Made by a program: the position numbers and the translations under genes. 64,000 nt of DNA from Plectosphaerella cucumerina (Eukaryota; Ascomycota; Sordariomycetes; Glomerellales; Plectosphaerellaceae). Positions 23,205-35,039 of the stretch are shown in pieces. Each line of letters begins with the position of its first letter. The first letter of the stretch is position 1. The notes beneath the pieces were generated by a model. It was not told the DNA's origin. It searched no databases and worked only from the letters and a program-made list of their open reading frames with translations. Location of the stretch: assembly GCA_020746995.1 (NCBI GenBank), contig JAGPXD010000001.1, positions 6,510,001 to 6,574,000 on the forward strand, in the 5' to 3' direction.

Positions 23205-24818
23205 CTACACATCCTCAGCATCCTTCTTCGTCTCCTTGATGCCCAGAGCCTTGTTCATGACCTCATCCGGGTCGCCAGCGCCAGCATCCAGCACCTCGAG
23301 GTTGCCGTTCTCGTCCTTCTTGCCAGTGCGGTAGCCCGAGTGCGAGCCAAACACCCACCAGGAGTAGCAGGTCATGGCGCCAGCGACGACCAGGAAAGCA
23401 AAGACGGTCCAGTTGCCCATGGAGTACATCGGGCCCGTGTTGGCCGGGAACAGGAATGGCGCGGTGATGCCGCCCGTGTTGGCAAAGGCGACCATGCCAC
23501 CGGTGGCCAGAGCCGTGGCGACGGAGCCCTGGACGGTGGCGGTGCGGTGGGCGACGAAGGGCAGGACGGCGGCGTTGGTGCAGGCGATGAGGCACACGGC
23601 GAAGTAGCGGACGCCCCAGTGGCGGACGACGGCAAGGAGGAGGTAGCCCGTGGCGACGAAGGCCGACGCGGCGATGATGTGCCTGGAGCGCTCCTTGGTG
23701 CGGTCGCTGTGCCAGCAGTTGGTGATGATGACGATCATAGCGACAACGTTGGGAGGGACGGTGAGCAGTTGAGCCGAGTAGCCCTTGAAGCCGAGGGAGG
23801 AGACGATGGTGGGAGCGAAGTAGCCGAAGGCGTTGAGGGAGTTGGTGAACAGGAAGTACTGGGCGGCGAAGAACCAGAACATGGGGCTGAAGATGGTGTC
23901 CTTGGCAATCTTGGTGTCCCAGTGCTTGTCGGTCATGGAAGGGGCGTAGGGGCCGAGGCGCTTGACGGCGAAGGCGCGCTCCTCGGGGGTGAGCCAGGAC
24001 GAGGTCTGGGGGTAGTTGGGCATGTAGAACCAGACGAGGATACCGACGATGACGGAGGGAATACCCTCGAGGATAAAGAGCCACTGCCAGCCGCTGAGGT
24101 TGGCCTTGCCGTTGAGGAAGCCGATGGCGGCGGCGAGAAGGCCGGAGAAGGCGCCGGCGACAGCGGTCGAGGTGGCGAAGATGGCCATGCGGGTGGCGCG
24201 CTCCTCGGGCTTGTACCAGAAGCACAGGTACATGAGGATACCGGGGAAGAAACCAGCCTCTGCGATGCCGAGGAAGATGCGGACGGCGAGCAGGCCGCCG
24301 TAGGTGGTGACGGCGGCGGTGCAGATTGTCACGATGCCCCAGGAGACCTGCGGGGTGTTAGTCACGAAAACCAGGGTCGTCAAGCTGGGGGCGGGGTATG
24401 CGTACCATGATCCTGGAGATCCAGCGGGAGGGGGAGAAGTACTTGAGCAGGATGTTGCTGGGGAACTCGCAGAGGACGTAGGGGACGAAGAAGAGGGCGA
24501 CGACGACATTGTAACGCTGACCGGTGAGGTTGAGCTGGGTGACGATGTTGTGCTCGGGGGTATCGTTGTTGAGCGTCCTGGCGTTGCCCAGGTTCACGCG
24601 GTCAAGGTAATCTGGGAACCATGTTAGCGACTTTGCGCCAGGGACTGACGTCGAGGGTTGCGCATACTCAGGAGGTAGCAGACACAGATCCAGGGCAGGA
24701 TGCGAAGGTCCTGCTTGCGCACGATGCGGCGCTCCATCTCCTTGTCGGCCAGGTCCACCGTCTCCAGGCCGGGCACGTCCAGCGACGGCGGCTGCGACAG
24801 CAAGCTCTTCCAACCCAT
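23205..24818 (-). CDS. MFS carrier of the Dal5 / anion:cation symporter family (499 aa)
   Basis: Three exons: 24818-24668, 24611-24406 and 24347-23205; introns of 56 and 58 bp. The protein starts with an acidic cytosolic segment (KEMERRIVRKQDLRILPW), then shows the usual opening of fungal ACS carriers, NYLDRVNLGNAR, followed by twelve hydrophobic segments. Diagnostic pieces include LCEFPSNILLKYFSPSRW, RIFLGIAEAGFFPGI and FWYKPEERATRMA, the last two being family signatures of allantoate/nicotinate/biotin-type permeases. It should import a small organic anion through the plasma membrane. Substrate cannot be read from sequence. The Met at 24818 fits the family N-terminus better than 24854. A TATAAA lies at 25002-24997 upstream. 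Confidence 0.9.
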
Positions 24819-24996
24819 GGCGATGGTGGTCGGTGGGTACTCGTACGGGTACAACTGAAGTGGGCAGGGTGGGTTGTAGATGTCCGGGTTCGATCGAACG
24901 ACTCGGGTTCAGTTGGCGACTGGAGTGCGAGAGGATGGCGTGCTGCTCTGCTTCGACATTCGTTCCTCCCCACGACGAGGAGCAGAGACCTGGGTG

Positions 24997-25002
24997 TTTA
25001 TA
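24997..25002 (-). promoter_or_regulatory. TATA box of the Dal5-like carrier gene
   Basis: TATAAA on the minus strand about 180 bases before the start codon at 24818. Confidence 0.45.
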
Positions 25003-26696
25003 ACCAGCTTGCCTTCCTCCAGCTCGGCCGCCCGACGCGGAGACACGGCTATCTCTCGGCTTCGGTTCTCGCCAAACCTGCGTTATCTCACATGTCCGCG
25101 TCTGTCAAATCCAACAGTGAGCGCAACCCCCAGATAGAGGAACTCCCGCGCCGACGGGCCCAACTAGAACAGGATGCCCCAGGCCCTTCGAACCATGCCG
25201 CCGCCGGCCACCCCCCTCGCCTGTGGATCGTCCCTGTGGCCGGCGGTCGCGCGCCACGGGGTGGAGAAGGGGTTCGTGGAGGAATAAGGGGAGGAACATA
25301 GTCCATCATCCCTTGACAGTATGTTCGTCCACCATGCGGCGATAGCGTCCTACCCTCCGCGCCCGGCAGGCGGGCCAGCCCAGCGGCAGTTTGTATGCCC
25401 TGGAAACGTGTCAAACCGCGCCAAGGGAGCAATAGGAGCGTCATGATTGGCGGATGGACGCCGGTGGCAGAGATAAGCACTGGATGATCGGGGAGAAAAG
25501 CTGGCGCCACCGGGTATGGCGGCGGGTGTCGGGCGGAGTCATGCGCGCGCCGGCGGGCACCTCGAAGCGGACGCTCACTGGCCCGGGAGACGGGCTTGAC
25601 GGGGCCCCTCGGAGACACAGCGTCCACGGCGAGAGGGGCCGCCGGGGTCGGTGCTGCGAGTCATGACCCAGATATCGAGGGTGCTTTCTGTTTGGCTGAT
25701 GCAGGGCGGCGAACGCGATGGAATTATTCAACGGTGGGGCGCATGGCAGCTGGGAGCCCCGACAACGGGGACTCCGGGTGGGAGATGGACAGATGGTGGA
25801 CGTGCGGGCGCAGAGAGGTGGCAGATGGAAGTCCGAGGGCCGGGGTTTTTTGATGACGAGGGCGTGAGGCCATCTTGGTGCAAGGAAGAGGCCATCGCGA
25901 GCTGTGTAATGTCTGACGGAGCAGGCATGCCCTGGAGGCGAGAGATATCGTATCGACGGGAGGGCTTGGGTCGTGAGTGTTGGCGCCGACTTTTGCTCGC
26001 TGGCACGGTCCGCCGCCGGCGCGATCCCTGAGGCTTGGAATTTGTCTTTATGCGCCGACGGGAATGGGGGTTGCCCTCTTGCCTGCACCGGGAGAGTCGA
26101 GGAAAAGGATTCTGCCAGAGAGCCAGCCAGCCGGATCTGGACGGGTGCAGCGAGTCAGGGTGTCCGAGTCAGGTCGGCACACACTTGAGACGGCGATCCC
26201 AGGCCCGGCAAGATCTTTCAAGTTGATACGGCCATTCGGGCGCGGCGTCGTTATCTTGGTCCCTGCTGCCAGCCATGAAGCTGACCCGACCTGGGGATGA
26301 AGCATGAGGGAGACTTTGCCAATATCTTACGATTGTCGGAGAATCACCGACGGCCAATTCTTCGAAGTACAAGTAAGTAATGCCATTTTGCCGTTGGTGA
26401 TTTCAGGGTTGTATTCGGTACTATCTCGAAGTCGAACTCGCAGTCGCAGTCAGACCCGTCCTCTTCAACCATCCTGACAAACTCGCGATGCTTGTATGGT
26501 GTTTCGCAAGACGGAGGCCTGCCCCGTGGGGAGCCTCCATCATCCGCCCCCGGTTACCACCAGCACCTGAAGTCCCCTCTTCTGCATGTCAAATTGGACG
26601 ACACAGTCCCACAAAGATAATCTCGACCCCTATCACGCACCCCGGGAACCACGACGTCTTCACCCCTGTCATCTCAACTCTGCCTCGACATTTCCC

Positions 26697-26930
26697 CCGA
26701 CCACCAGATCACCCAACCAGCAGGCCACCGACCCACAGGCATGGCTGCGCAGCCTTTTCCGTCGGGAGGGATGTGTCATCCCCCTCGATCCCGCAAGTAT
26801 CTGTCCATGCGATATCATGTCTTGGCACTCGAGAGACCGAGAGGGATAACACATCCCTCCCGTCGAGAAGACTGCGGAGCCATGGCTGTGGATATGTGGG
26901 CTGCTGGTGGGTGACCTGGTGGCGGGGGGC
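26697..26930. repeat. Long imperfect palindrome (fold-back repeat)
   Basis: The two arms, about 26697-26812 and 26814-26930, align as reverse complements with almost no gaps around the central GATATC at 26811-26816. Well-matched blocks include GGGAGGGATGTG (26764-26775) against CACATCCCTCCC (26850-26861), ATGGCTGCGCAG (26741-26752) against CTGCGGAGCCAT (26872-26883), and the ACCAGCAG/CTGCTGGT pair. Weaker similarity may extend to about 26600 and 27030. No terminal duplication or transposase was found. Confidence 0.75.
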
Positions 26931-27693
26931 AATGCTCAGGTTGATGCCGTGACGAGGAAGGGAAGGAGAGGTCTTCGAGGGCGGAATGATAGTTCTTATG
27001 TAGATGTCGGGATTTGTTCTCGATTTTGAAGACTCGAGATGGGTGCAGGCAGAGCTGCGAGGAATCGGCGGTGGTGACCTGAGACGATGACGTATCTCTT
27101 GCATGCGAGCCGCTGCAGGGCCATGGCTAGGTAACGATGTATCCTCTGATTGGCTTGGTGACCTCGTCGCCGAGGAGTGTTCGTTCAGGCTGCTGGATTG
27201 TTCGACGCTCGTTCATCGATATCTGGATTGAAACAGCGGGCCGTAGTCAGCGTCTTGGGGAACGAGGAAGACAAGGCATCTTTCAGTGAGGTGTGGTGAC
27301 GAGCCCAAGAGCTGGCTGCCCGTCGAAGGTAGTTTGGCTGCTGCCCGACTCCTTTGGTTGTAGTTGCTGAGGAGTCTGTCCTGGAAAGAGAAAAGTGCAA
27401 CTCTGGGTGCGGCGGTCATTCTTATATAGACCTCTGGTCGCGACTCCTTGAGGCCGAGTGTGGCGGTCCCTCCGTGAGCCACGGAGCCCCTTTCTTCCTC
27501 CGGACCCTCATATCAGGCCAACATTTTACCCAGGCATACATTTGGCGTTTAAACTGACCATATCTGCTGCTGGAGCAAGAAAATGCCCCAATCAGCTTCT
27601 TGTGAAGTCTCATTGTGGAATTTGATTGCGGTATCATAACTGTTTCCTGTCTGGTGGCTCTCATAACTCATCCATGCACAACGCCTCTCTCCC

Positions 27694-29292
27694 TCAAACT
27701 CTTGACCCAAGGGCGGCCACCTTCTGCAGTCGGCTCTTCACAAACAACGCCAACTCAGTAAAGGCCAAGTAAAGCCCCGTGAAGAGCCAGAACGTCACGA
27801 CAACACCCAGCCCGCCGGCCAACCGAGCATCCACGATCCGCGATGCAATCACCTCCCTCGCCGCCTCGTTGACGCCCACCCATCCATACACCGGTGCCAG
27901 CTTGGTAGCCCCTGCAAACAATGGCGCGTGTCTTGCTGGCGCGAGTTGGGCCAGCTCCCGCTGCCTTGCTGCGATGGTGTCGGCCAGGCGCCACGCCACC
28001 TGGTTGTTGATCTTCTCCCACGTCGCCTGCAGGGCCATCTCCCTCGCCCCAACCGCCATTGTCTCACGTGCTGCCCGATCCGCGGCGAGGGCCATAACTC
28101 GGCCAACAAAGGCCTCCAGGTCGTCCGGCGCAACAAGGTGCCCGCACCGGCCCTCCTCGATGATATCGCTCGGCCCACCCTCGTCACGCGCTACAACGGG
28201 CACCCCGCTGGCCATGCTCTCCAGGACCACAAGTCCAAACGTTTCGGTGACCGAGCAGTGCAGGAAGATGTCGCCGGATGCGTATGCTGCCGCCAGGTCT
28301 TCACCCGTCTTGAATCCCGCGAAGATCACTTTGCCCTCGGCGCGCAACGGGTCGAACATGGCGTGCACCTCGCGTTCGACGTCGGCATTGCGGTTCCCCC
28401 CGACGACAAAGAGCTTGAAAGCCAACCCTCGGCGATCAAGCTCCCTCGCCGCCTTGGCCAAGAAGTCAAAGCCCTTCTCTCCGGCAACGCGCGACACGCA
28501 GATCAGGATGATCTCTCCATTCGGTGCGATCTGCTGGCGCAGCTTTTCCGACCTCTTCTCAGGGCGGAACATTTCTGTGTTGACCCCCCGGCGTAGCGTC
28601 TCCATCTTGGCGACCTGCACGCCCTGGGCCTCGAGGTATCGGCGCACGAAGCGGGAGGGATAGAATATCGTCCTGACGCTCTCGTGGCGGAAGAGGTAGC
28701 TCTGGACCATGGCAAAAGCGAAGACGGCCAGAGAGCTGAAGGGGTGCGGGAACAGGATGGCGCAGTAGCCTGCGAGGTCGGTCTGGAAGTTGCAGATGAT
28801 GGGAACGCGGCGCTCGGGAGGCTGCTGTCGTACTTGGAGCATGACTTGAAAGCCGAGCGAGGCAGGCGAGGCGAGGTAGATGAGGTCGGGCGCGTTGCCT
28901 TCGCCAAATGTGCGTGCGAAGAGGGCAGAGACTCGCACGGGATAGACGACGGAGAGTTCGGGGTTGAAAGGGAGTGGGTAGCCGTGCAGGCGGACCTCGA
29001 CGAAGCTGTCTTCTGGGGAGTTTACCGCCGTGCCCTTCGTTTCCCCGGTCGATGTTGGGGTGAAGGTATTTTGATTTGTGTGGTTGAGTGGCGCAACGAC
29101 GGCGACGACGGCTCCATGTGCGCGAAGATGGTCGACGAGCATGAGTGTTGTGCGGCTCACACCGTTGACGGGGCCGAAGGACTCAGTGCAGAGAAGGATG
29201 CGCTTGCCGCGGAGGGAGTCGGGGAACTGTGAGAGGTCATGGGCTGGGTACTGAGAGCCCGCATGCCGGGGTAAGAGCGGTGTTGATTCCAT
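27694..29292 (-). CDS. GT4-family glycosyltransferase, SQD2-like, with C-terminal membrane segment (532 aa)
   Basis: Single exon. The N-terminal Rossmann domain opens with LLCTESFGPVNGVSRT, the acceptor-side Gly-rich loop of GT4 retaining enzymes. The C-terminal domain has CVSRVAGEKGFDFL, the Gly loop (VVGGNRN), and the E-x7-E donor-binding element ETFGLVVLE near residues 350-358, followed by GVPVVARDEGGPSDII. The order and spacing match the group containing plant and bacterial sulfoquinovosyltransferase SQD2 and mannosyl-phosphatidylinositol transferases. A hydrophobic helix near residues 492-515 (VVVTFWLFTGLYLAFTELAL) suggests membrane attachment. Donor and acceptor sugars or lipids are unknown; fungi are not known to make sulfolipid by this route, so the name is only structural. 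Confidence 0.88.
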   Translation of the reverse strand: MESTPLLPRHAGSQYPAHDLSQFPDSLRGKRILLCTESFGPVNGVSRTTLMLVDHLRAHGAVVAVVAPLNHTNQNTFTPTSTGETKGTAVNSPEDSFVEVRLHGYPLPFNPELSVVYPVRVSALFARTFGEGNAPDLIYLASPASLGFQVMLQVRQQPPERRVPIICNFQTDLAGYCAILFPHPFSSLAVFAFAMVQSYLFRHESVRTIFYPSRFVRRYLEAQGVQVAKMETLRRGVNTEMFRPEKRSEKLRQQIAPNGEIILICVSRVAGEKGFDFLAKAARELDRRGLAFKLFVVGGNRNADVEREVHAMFDPLRAEGKVIFAGFKTGEDLAAAYASGDIFLHCSVTETFGLVVLESMASGVPVVARDEGGPSDIIEEGRCGHLVAPDDLEAFVGRVMALAADRAARETMAVGAREMALQATWEKINNQVAWRLADTIAARQRELAQLAPARHAPLFAGATKLAPVYGWVGVNEAAREVIASRIVDARLAGGLGVVVTFWLFTGLYLAFTELALFVKSRLQKVAALGSRV

Positions 29293-32200
29293 GGTGGGCG
29301 GGTGTGAGCTTGACGCTCGGATATCTGAAGGAAGGGACTGGGGGACTGAGGTTGATATCAGCTTGGGCTGTGCAGGGGCGGCGGCGGCGGCTTTCGTCCT
29401 TCAAGAGGCCTTGGCTGCTTGTTGATAATCATGATGAAGAAACAGAATCGCAAAAAGAAAACAGGCAGGACAGCTGCAGGAACCGGCAGGGGAGCAGCTC
29501 AAGATATCCCTCCCGCGACGTGCGCCACCAACGTCCTCGACAGATACGTCCGCGCCCGGGTGACTCGACCAGCACCCCTCGATGACCAAGTCCCGAGTGA
29601 CTTTCGCCAAGAGTGGCATCCCAGCATTCTAAAAGGTAGCTGCACATGACCAGGTACCATTCCAAAAGCTTGTCTTGCCACATGGCCTGGCCCGTGGCTG
29701 GCAGATGCAGGCATCGTGGTGAAATGACGGCACCTCAAAGGACAGCCGGGCAACGACTAAGCGGGGCACACGGCAGGGGGGTATGAACCTCTGATCGACG
29801 AATCGGCTCTCGTGGCACACACCATTCTGGCTGCGAATCGCTCGACCACATGGGTGCTGCAACAGGCAGTGGACGTCTGGACCGTGGCTCAGCGGTGGTC
29901 GGCATGTCTTGGCGAGGGGTAGGACCCTGGATAATCGAGATGACTGCGGTTTTTGAATGTTGATGGCGGGCGAGAACCATGATGCTGCGATGCTGCCAAG
30001 ACTCGGAGCGGTGTTTGATAGTGGCTGTGCTGCGGTCAGTGGGCAGTGCGATATCCCGATTTGGTGGTGGCTTCACCTGGGCCTGTCCAAAGAAGAAGGT
30101 GATCATAGAAGTGAAGCAAATGCCTTGATAATCACATGCCGCCCATATCCAACACCCCGGGTCCAACCCATGACCGAATCCGCGGGTGGCCGTGAGCCCA
30201 TGGAAGTTGAAGCCCATCCCGGGATCCACGGACGAAGTGGTGGGCGAGAAAGAACCGGATCATCCACGCCCATAACCTCAAGTCAGACGACGACCTCAGT
30301 CGGCCGTCGAGAGAACAAAAGACCAGCACGTTCCCTCGTCCGGCTTTCTTGTGCAAGCCGCTCTTCGTGCCGGGCAACCGCGCGCGACACACCGCGACAC
30401 CGTGTAAGTCGAAAAGGGGCCAATCAGAGACCCGCATCGCACCACACGCCGGACTCCGTGGCCGACATCATCCCGCGCCGCCAGCCCGCGTGAGAGCTGG
30501 CGCTCACGCAGGACCCTGAAAACGGCCGTCATCGGACCCTCCAGATCTGTCGCAATCCCAGACGTCGATCGGGGTCTTGCAGCCCGGCGAATGACGGAGC
30601 CTCGTGGGAGTGGTGATTGGCTTTGGGGTTTGTCAACTGCCGGCGGGTTAAGGCAGGCAAGGCGATCACTGCTGAGGCCTTTATTAAGGCATGTCATTAG
30701 GGTAGTACTGATTTTAGCCAGTATAAAGGTGGTTATCGGGATCTGAGCAATGCAATGATATGCGCATGAATGTCCGGTTTTTTTATTTTATTTTCGAAAG
30801 CTGGACAGAACGACGATGGCAACTCGGGCGATCATCACTGAAGCTGCAAGATTTGAACATGCTCAGATGCATGCCAAAATGTAACACTAACATCCTGAAC
30901 ACTTTCAATGTATTGTTCTTGATGTACTTGAGCGGTAGTCCACGAGTTGAGTGTTGCTCAGACATGAACACCACACTTCGTCTCAGATTCAACAACAAAA
31001 ACCATCAAAGCCACAGAATGTCCGTGGATGCTGGGATCAGTTTACTCTCTATTAAACCTTCATCATACCATTTTAAGATATGTTCCATTTACAGTTGTGT
31101 TGACGCTGATGATCTGATGCTGATAATGTCCGATCATGGACGTTGATTCCGCACCAGGATGCGACTCCGGCCTGCCGTGTCCATCGGGCAAACCTGAGAT
31201 GCAAAAGCCTCGGAGTGCTTCTCGGTTCTTGATCAGCCGAGACAAACAATGCTCCTTTGCCATTCCAAATACCCCATCTGGCAAGAACATCAGGTTGTTG
31301 CTTTTGCTCCTACCCCAGTGCTCCGGCCAGGCCTCATGTTCGGAAACTCCCACAAACAGAAACAAGCTTCCTGAATCCTCCCCTTCTTACAGAAAGGAGG
31401 GCACAAGAACGGATGGCAACATCCCGCCAAGCAAGGACCACCAACAACATTCCACCCGACTCCCGTCTGTAGGCAGAACTCAAACAACAAGACAATAAGA
31501 CGACCACGACGGACGAACACACCACGCTGAGGAAGCCTGCTCGGCCTCCCACGGCAGCTCATCCGAATCCCCACCACCGCCAGGCTGCCGCCCCTCATGC
31601 ACGCGGTCCAGAGTCAGACGTACGAGCCGCCGTGTCGCGTTGAAACACCCGAACGCCACACCCAGGGCCTCCGTTTCCATCGCAAATCGCGGCGCCGACA
31701 CGCCCACACTGTCCGATGTCTGCCCGCCGCCTGGAAGGCCTCCGACTCGCGCCGGCCGTCCCATCTCGACGAGATGCAAGGGCCGGGACATCCGAAAGAA
31801 CAATGGGCAAAGGGCCAGCTTTGCCTGAGGCGAGTCAAGTCACGGACGAGCATCTCCAGGCCCAGAAATTCGCTTTCGATGCGATGCGAGCGAGGACAAC
31901 GCTGGCAGCGGCGTCGCAGCACGGCGGGCCGAGCAGATCCGTCCAATGTGACAGGCGAGGGTTCGTCTCGCCCGTGCGAGGGATCACCGAGTCAAGCTCC
32001 CAGCAACCAGCGATCGATGGAGGATGGTCTTCAAGCCCCCAGAGCCCTGTAGTGTGTGCCCCTGATCTTCGAGTGGTGACGCGTGGAAATGGGCATCGCG
32101 GGGCTGGCGCGATAAGCAGTGCAGCAAGAGGAAGAGGGAAAGGGTTCCGGCTGTCAGGGTCGTCGAGGTCCGGCCCACTTGCCAGACGGTCGTGAGGGTG

Positions 32201-33940
32201 TTTGTGATGTGCAGGGGGCCCTGCTGGAGGCACTGATGCGATCGGTAGCAGTTGGACCCGGGGAGGTCGTGGAGCCGTCTTTACCGGGGGGAGGGGCCGG
32301 GAGGGCGATTGGGCACGGCGAGTGAGTGCCGATGCGTGACGACTGCACACACGTGTCTTGTGAGTGCCCGGGTCGAGCCTGGAGGCCAGGCACAGCTCAA
32401 TGGAAGTCAGTGTTTAGGTGCACAAGGCATGACGAGGCTCGCGGTGACACGACGGCGTCGGGGGCCTCTCGCGCCCAGTCTCGAACGACACCGTTGGAGG
32501 GTGGCATCGCGCACATTCGAGCTCGTTGGCGGGGTCAATCGATGGCCCGACGAGGCACGGGCGTTCGAGTCCAGGATCAAGGACAGACAGAGTGGAAAGC
32601 GAGCCTGGCTGGCAGGACGGGTGTCTGATAGCCTCTCCCGCCTGGTGATTCATGCGCCCACCGTCCCCTTTCCCCGCCGACTGCCCCTGACGATGGCTTC
32701 ACTGAGGGCCATTTTGCAGTGAAGCACTCTATCCCAGGCCAACATCAACCCGGCGAGGAGGTCTGGCAGCAACCATCATCCCCGACCGCGACTCGATTCA
32801 CGCAAAGGCCGAGCTTCCAACGTTGATCGAAGCCATCATGCGATTGGAGGGCCAGACACGTCAAACCGCGTTTCACGACCCAAAGCGGTCTCCAAGTCCG
32901 GTCGCACCACTCGTGGCGGCGCAGCACCAGCCCAGAGGTGGTCCAGGGGTGGTTGGTGGTGCTGGTGCAGCTGGGCCGCTCCCCCAAGTTCTGTCTCCAG
33001 GGGGTTCCGACACGCCAAGCACCATGATCACCCAAGACGCCCCCCTTTTTCGCTCTCTTCCCCACTGCCGCTGGCATCGGCGCCCAGGCTCAGCTTTCTC
33101 AGGCCGGCCCCTGGGAGGCGTCCGTGTCCCGATGCCCCCGGAGAAGGGGCTCGTCAACCTGAAGAAAACCTCCCCGCCAGCCTGTTTCTGATGCAACGCA
33201 ACGTGCTCCCTATCTGCTTGTCCTGTCGTCCTGCTGTCCCCTTCTTTTTGACTTCCCTCTGGGCTGGTTCCTCTCTTTTCTTTCGCGAAGCCATCGTCGA
33301 CGTTCGCTTCTCTTCGTGATCCAACTCCTCTCGTTTTATTCGCACTCGTAGGCAGGCCGGCCTCTGCTCTATTCGTAACCCCTAGTCATTGCTTCCTCCG
33401 CGGCGCCGCTTACACACCAAGACGCCCTCTCGCCTGCTGCACTCCTCGAAAGCTTCGACGTTTCAGACGACTGCCCACATCACCACTCACCTGCAAGGGG
33501 ATCCGTCTGTTCTCGCCTCGCGAACATCCCACAGCCAGATCAGGGCCGTCTGATCTCGGTGCCCGCTTCCAAATTTGTCCCTTGTGCGGGCACTCCTGGG
33601 TCGATTTCCGCAAGGGGCCTGACCACTCGCTTTCGCCTCTCGCCTCCCTCCCGTCCTTCCCCCTTCTGCCTCAGCTGTCGCCTGCATTACATTCCCATCC
33701 CCCAGCCTCGGTCGCCCCCCCTTAACCTGTCTCTTCTCTGTCACCAACGACACACGGGTCCCGCGCTCCATCGATACTCACCGGCTTATGACGATCGCTT
33801 GCGAGCCTTCCTAGGCAAAAGAGAGGTTCGCTCTTTCAACCCAACCTCAGTCTGTGCTGCATGCCGCCGCCGCACCGAGACGACCCCGTCGAGACGAATT
33901 CACCCAAGTCGACGACACCATCATCACCGCCGCCGCCACA
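29293..33940. other. 4.6 kb gene-free spacer
   Basis: I find no supportable gene on either strand. 30640-31150 is visibly more A/T-rich than its surroundings (with T/A runs at 30779-30795) and has a 128-codon frame without motif. 31500-32700 is GC-rich with several overlapping frames. 33200-33900 is strongly pyrimidine-rich on the plus strand, which fits the promoter and 5' UTR of the gene starting at 33941. Confidence 0.5.
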
Positions 33941-35039
33941 ATGAGAAAAGAAGCGGCATCCATCATCGCCCTCGCGGCACTCGGCCTCGCGGAGGAACTC
34001 ACACCCAACGACGTGCCCCTCGCCTGCGCCAACATCTGCGGCCCCATCGTCGAGCTCTCCGTCATGTGCGACATGGACGGCACCACCAACGTGCAGGAGC
34101 TCAAGAGGAGGAAACTCGCCCACGTCCCCAGGACGCTGCCGCAGGGCAAGAAGGTCAAGAGGCAGGTTGTGCCGCCGCAGACATCCGGTCCTCGGACGAC
34201 ACGCAGCATGGGCCAGTTCAAGACAATCCCCTTCGGCACCTCAACGCCCGCCGCCCCCACGACGCCGCCAAACGTCGCCCAGCCCGTCGAGGTCGAGCCA
34301 AACCTGGCCGACGGCGCCGTCGCCAACCCGCCCATCATCAATCTCCGCCCAACCAACACACCCACAGTCATCAACCCCCTGTTCCCCGACCTCATCGGTC
34401 CCTCAACGCCACCGCAGTCCCGGCCCCCTTCCTCCACGCCGACGCCGACGCCGTCCTTCAGCAGCATCAGCACCACGACAAGCGCTGGTGGCGGCGCAGG
34501 GAACCTCCCCATCGGCAACGGAGGAACCGTCAGCCCAACGGGCGGCACGGACGCCGGAGACGGTGTTGTAGACGGCGGCGATGTCGGTGGCGGAACGACG
34601 GATGATGCGGGCGGCACCACGGGCGACGTGACCGACGATGTCGGCAGCATTCGTGACGACGCTGGCATGCTGTGGCCGGGTCAGAAGCAGAAGCAGGAGG
34701 AGGAGAACCGCGAGAGGTTGTGTTTCTGCCAGAACAAGAGCTTCGACATCGCTCGTGTTGCGGGCTTGTGCGCCAGCTGCATCAACCAGATGGGGGATGA
34801 CAAGAACCGTGAGTCTGCTCCAGCTCCAAGCTCAAAATGAACCATGCTGACCATCTCCAGCCATTGACTCAATCCTCACCATGTGCAACTTCACCGTCGA
34901 AGAGTACGAGCCCGCAAAGGACAGTGTTGCTGTCGGCGTCAAGGTTAAGCTGTCGTCCGCGGCTGGGAGGCCGTCGGCAGGGCTTCTGGCCGTCGGGGTC
35001 GCGCTGGGTCTCGTCGGCCTGGTGGAGGCATTACTGTAG
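33941..35039 (+). CDS. Secreted, probably GPI-anchored Thr/Gly-rich protein (348 aa)
   Basis: Two exons, 33941-34808 and 34861-35039, with a 52 bp intron. The signal peptide is MRKEAASIIALAALGLA. It is followed by a Cys-bearing segment (LACANICGP, SVMCDM), a long Pro/Thr/Ser then Gly/Asp-rich linker, and a second Cys cluster (RLCFCQNKSFD, GLCASCINQ, TMCNFT). The C-terminus ends in a small-residue stretch and a hydrophobic tail (RPSAGLLAVGVALGLVGLVE) with nothing charged after it except one Glu, the pattern of a GPI signal. A surface or cell-wall protein is the natural reading; no enzyme domain is visible. The Met at 33941 is preferred over 33854 because it places the signal peptide at the N-terminus. 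Confidence 0.82.

Larger units (their letters stand above)
24819..27693. other. 2.9 kb spacer containing a long palindrome
   Basis: Upstream region of the carrier gene plus 3' flank of the glycosyltransferase gene. Many short overlapping frames, none with a motif or a splice pattern. The outstanding element is the imperfect palindrome around 26813, listed separately. Confidence 0.5.

Noticed and set aside
23340..24410. 356-codon plus-strand frame
   Set aside because: Antisense of the Dal5-like carrier; it crosses that gene's intron and has no independent support.
26488..27104. Open frames on both arms of the palindrome (similar peptides on opposite strands)
   Set aside because: Their similarity simply reflects the inverted repeat; codon use and motifs do not suggest proteins.
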